NCBI GenBank assembly: GCA_013697955.1
Contig: JACCVV010000079.1
Location: 25,062 to 89,061, forward strand
Reading direction: 5' to 3'
Length of the DNA stretch: 64,000 nucleotides
Source of the DNA: Tatlockia sp.
Lineage (GTDB): Bacteria > Pseudomonadota > Gammaproteobacteria > Legionellales > Legionellaceae
Part shown: positions 63,905 to 64,000 of the stretch, one piece after another
Layout of the letters: each line of letters opens with the position of its first letter
Numbering within the stretch: the first letter of the stretch is position 1
Notes under the pieces: model-generated
Told to the model about the DNA's origin: nothing
What the model saw: only the letters and a program-made list of their open reading frames with translations
Databases searched by the model: none
Position numbers and translations under genes: made by a program

Positions 63905-64000
63905 TTTTAGTATGAAACTGCAGTCTAAAACTGATCCACCCCTTGTTGTTTAGTTTTGATAATACCCGCTTTGGTTTTATCTTTTAATCGATAACTGTCA
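63877..64000 (-). mobile_element. IS21-family right end and 3' end of the element
   Basis: On the plus strand the terminus begins TGTCAACGGCAATTGAAAAG at 63877, the TG...CA style with repeated AGTGATCCAC / ACTGATCCAC blocks inside (63895-63904, 63930-63939) that IS21-type elements carry at their ends. The IstB-like frame lies just inside. The element continues past the right edge of the window. Confidence 0.6.
63925..64000 (-). CDS. istB: IS21-type transposition helper (IstB-like), C-terminal fragment
   Basis: 24 residues up to TAG at 63925-63927, entering from the window edge. They read 'DSYRLKDKTKAGIIKTKQQG' then V-D-Q-F. IstB-like helper ATPases of IS21-type elements often end with a G-x-S-Y-R-L-K-D-K-x-K-A-G tail, so the fragment is assigned to that family; the short length limits certainty. 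It runs in the same direction as the NRPS operon and could feed transcription into it. Confidence 0.55.
   Translation of the reverse strand, partial: DSYRLKDKTKAGIIKTKQQGVDQF

Overview
This is an AT-rich (about one third G+C by eye) gammaproteobacterial segment, most likely from Legionella or a close relative. The evidence is the base composition, the many large proteins of no recognisable family, a MATE transporter ending in a eukaryotic CaaX-type box, a kinase-fold orphan, a PhaB-type reductase, a FixJ/FixL-like pair and a WavE-type surface-polysaccharide operon. No ribosomal RNA, tRNA or CRISPR array was found. The genus assignment is inference; no marker gene is present.

Layout. 1-12.5 kb: tail of a YbdG/MscM-type mechanosensitive channel, then secreted and envelope genes: two tandem Cys-rich beta-propeller paralogues, a truncated papain-like peptidase fused tail-to-tail with the second propeller, a kinase-fold orphan, an Asp-box repeat protein, a DUF883-like protein, an outer-membrane barrel, and an orphan gene split by one in-frame stop. 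12.7-16.9 kb (minus strand): overlapping five-gene surface-sugar operon (APH-type kinase, HAD phosphatase, nucleotidyltransferase, two WavE paralogues), with phaB upstream. 18-32.5 kb: CsbD-like protein, response regulator and histidine kinase, a HEAT-repeat giant divergent from an unknown 524-residue protein, a C69 dipeptidase, an NlpC/P60 amidase, an orphan, and the MATE-CaaX protein. 32.5-37.85 kb: a graveyard of decayed IS3, IS6, Tn3-like and IS256 sequences holding two small secreted proteins.

37.85-63.9 kb (minus strand): the most notable region, a compact, translationally coupled operon of ten genes encoding a hybrid non-ribosomal peptide/polyketide pathway. In transcription order: 2OG-Fe(II) oxygenase; SbnA-like and SbnB-like enzymes and a DUF1015/SerK-type putative serine kinase, which together should make L-2,3-diaminopropionate (Dap); an amidase-signature enzyme; a three-module NRPS (C-A-T x3) whose adenylation codes read Gly, Thr, Val; a hybrid protein with an AT-less trans-AT-type ketosynthase, carrier, then C-A-T whose A code resembles the diaminobutyrate code and so fits Dap; a terminal C-A-T whose A domain is interrupted between motifs A8 and A9 by a complete GNAT acyltransferase domain; an orphan 199-residue protein; and a non-canonical cytochrome P450. 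There is no thioesterase, reductase, AT or MbtH in the window. Predicted backbone: (acyl?)-Gly-Thr-Val-[C2 unit]-Dap-X, X possibly Glu/Gln-like.

The operon is bracketed by insertion-sequence ends: an IS256-type terminus 8 bp past the P450 stop, and an IS21-type terminus which supplies the first codons of the first gene's open frame. This suggests a transferred or rearranged island.
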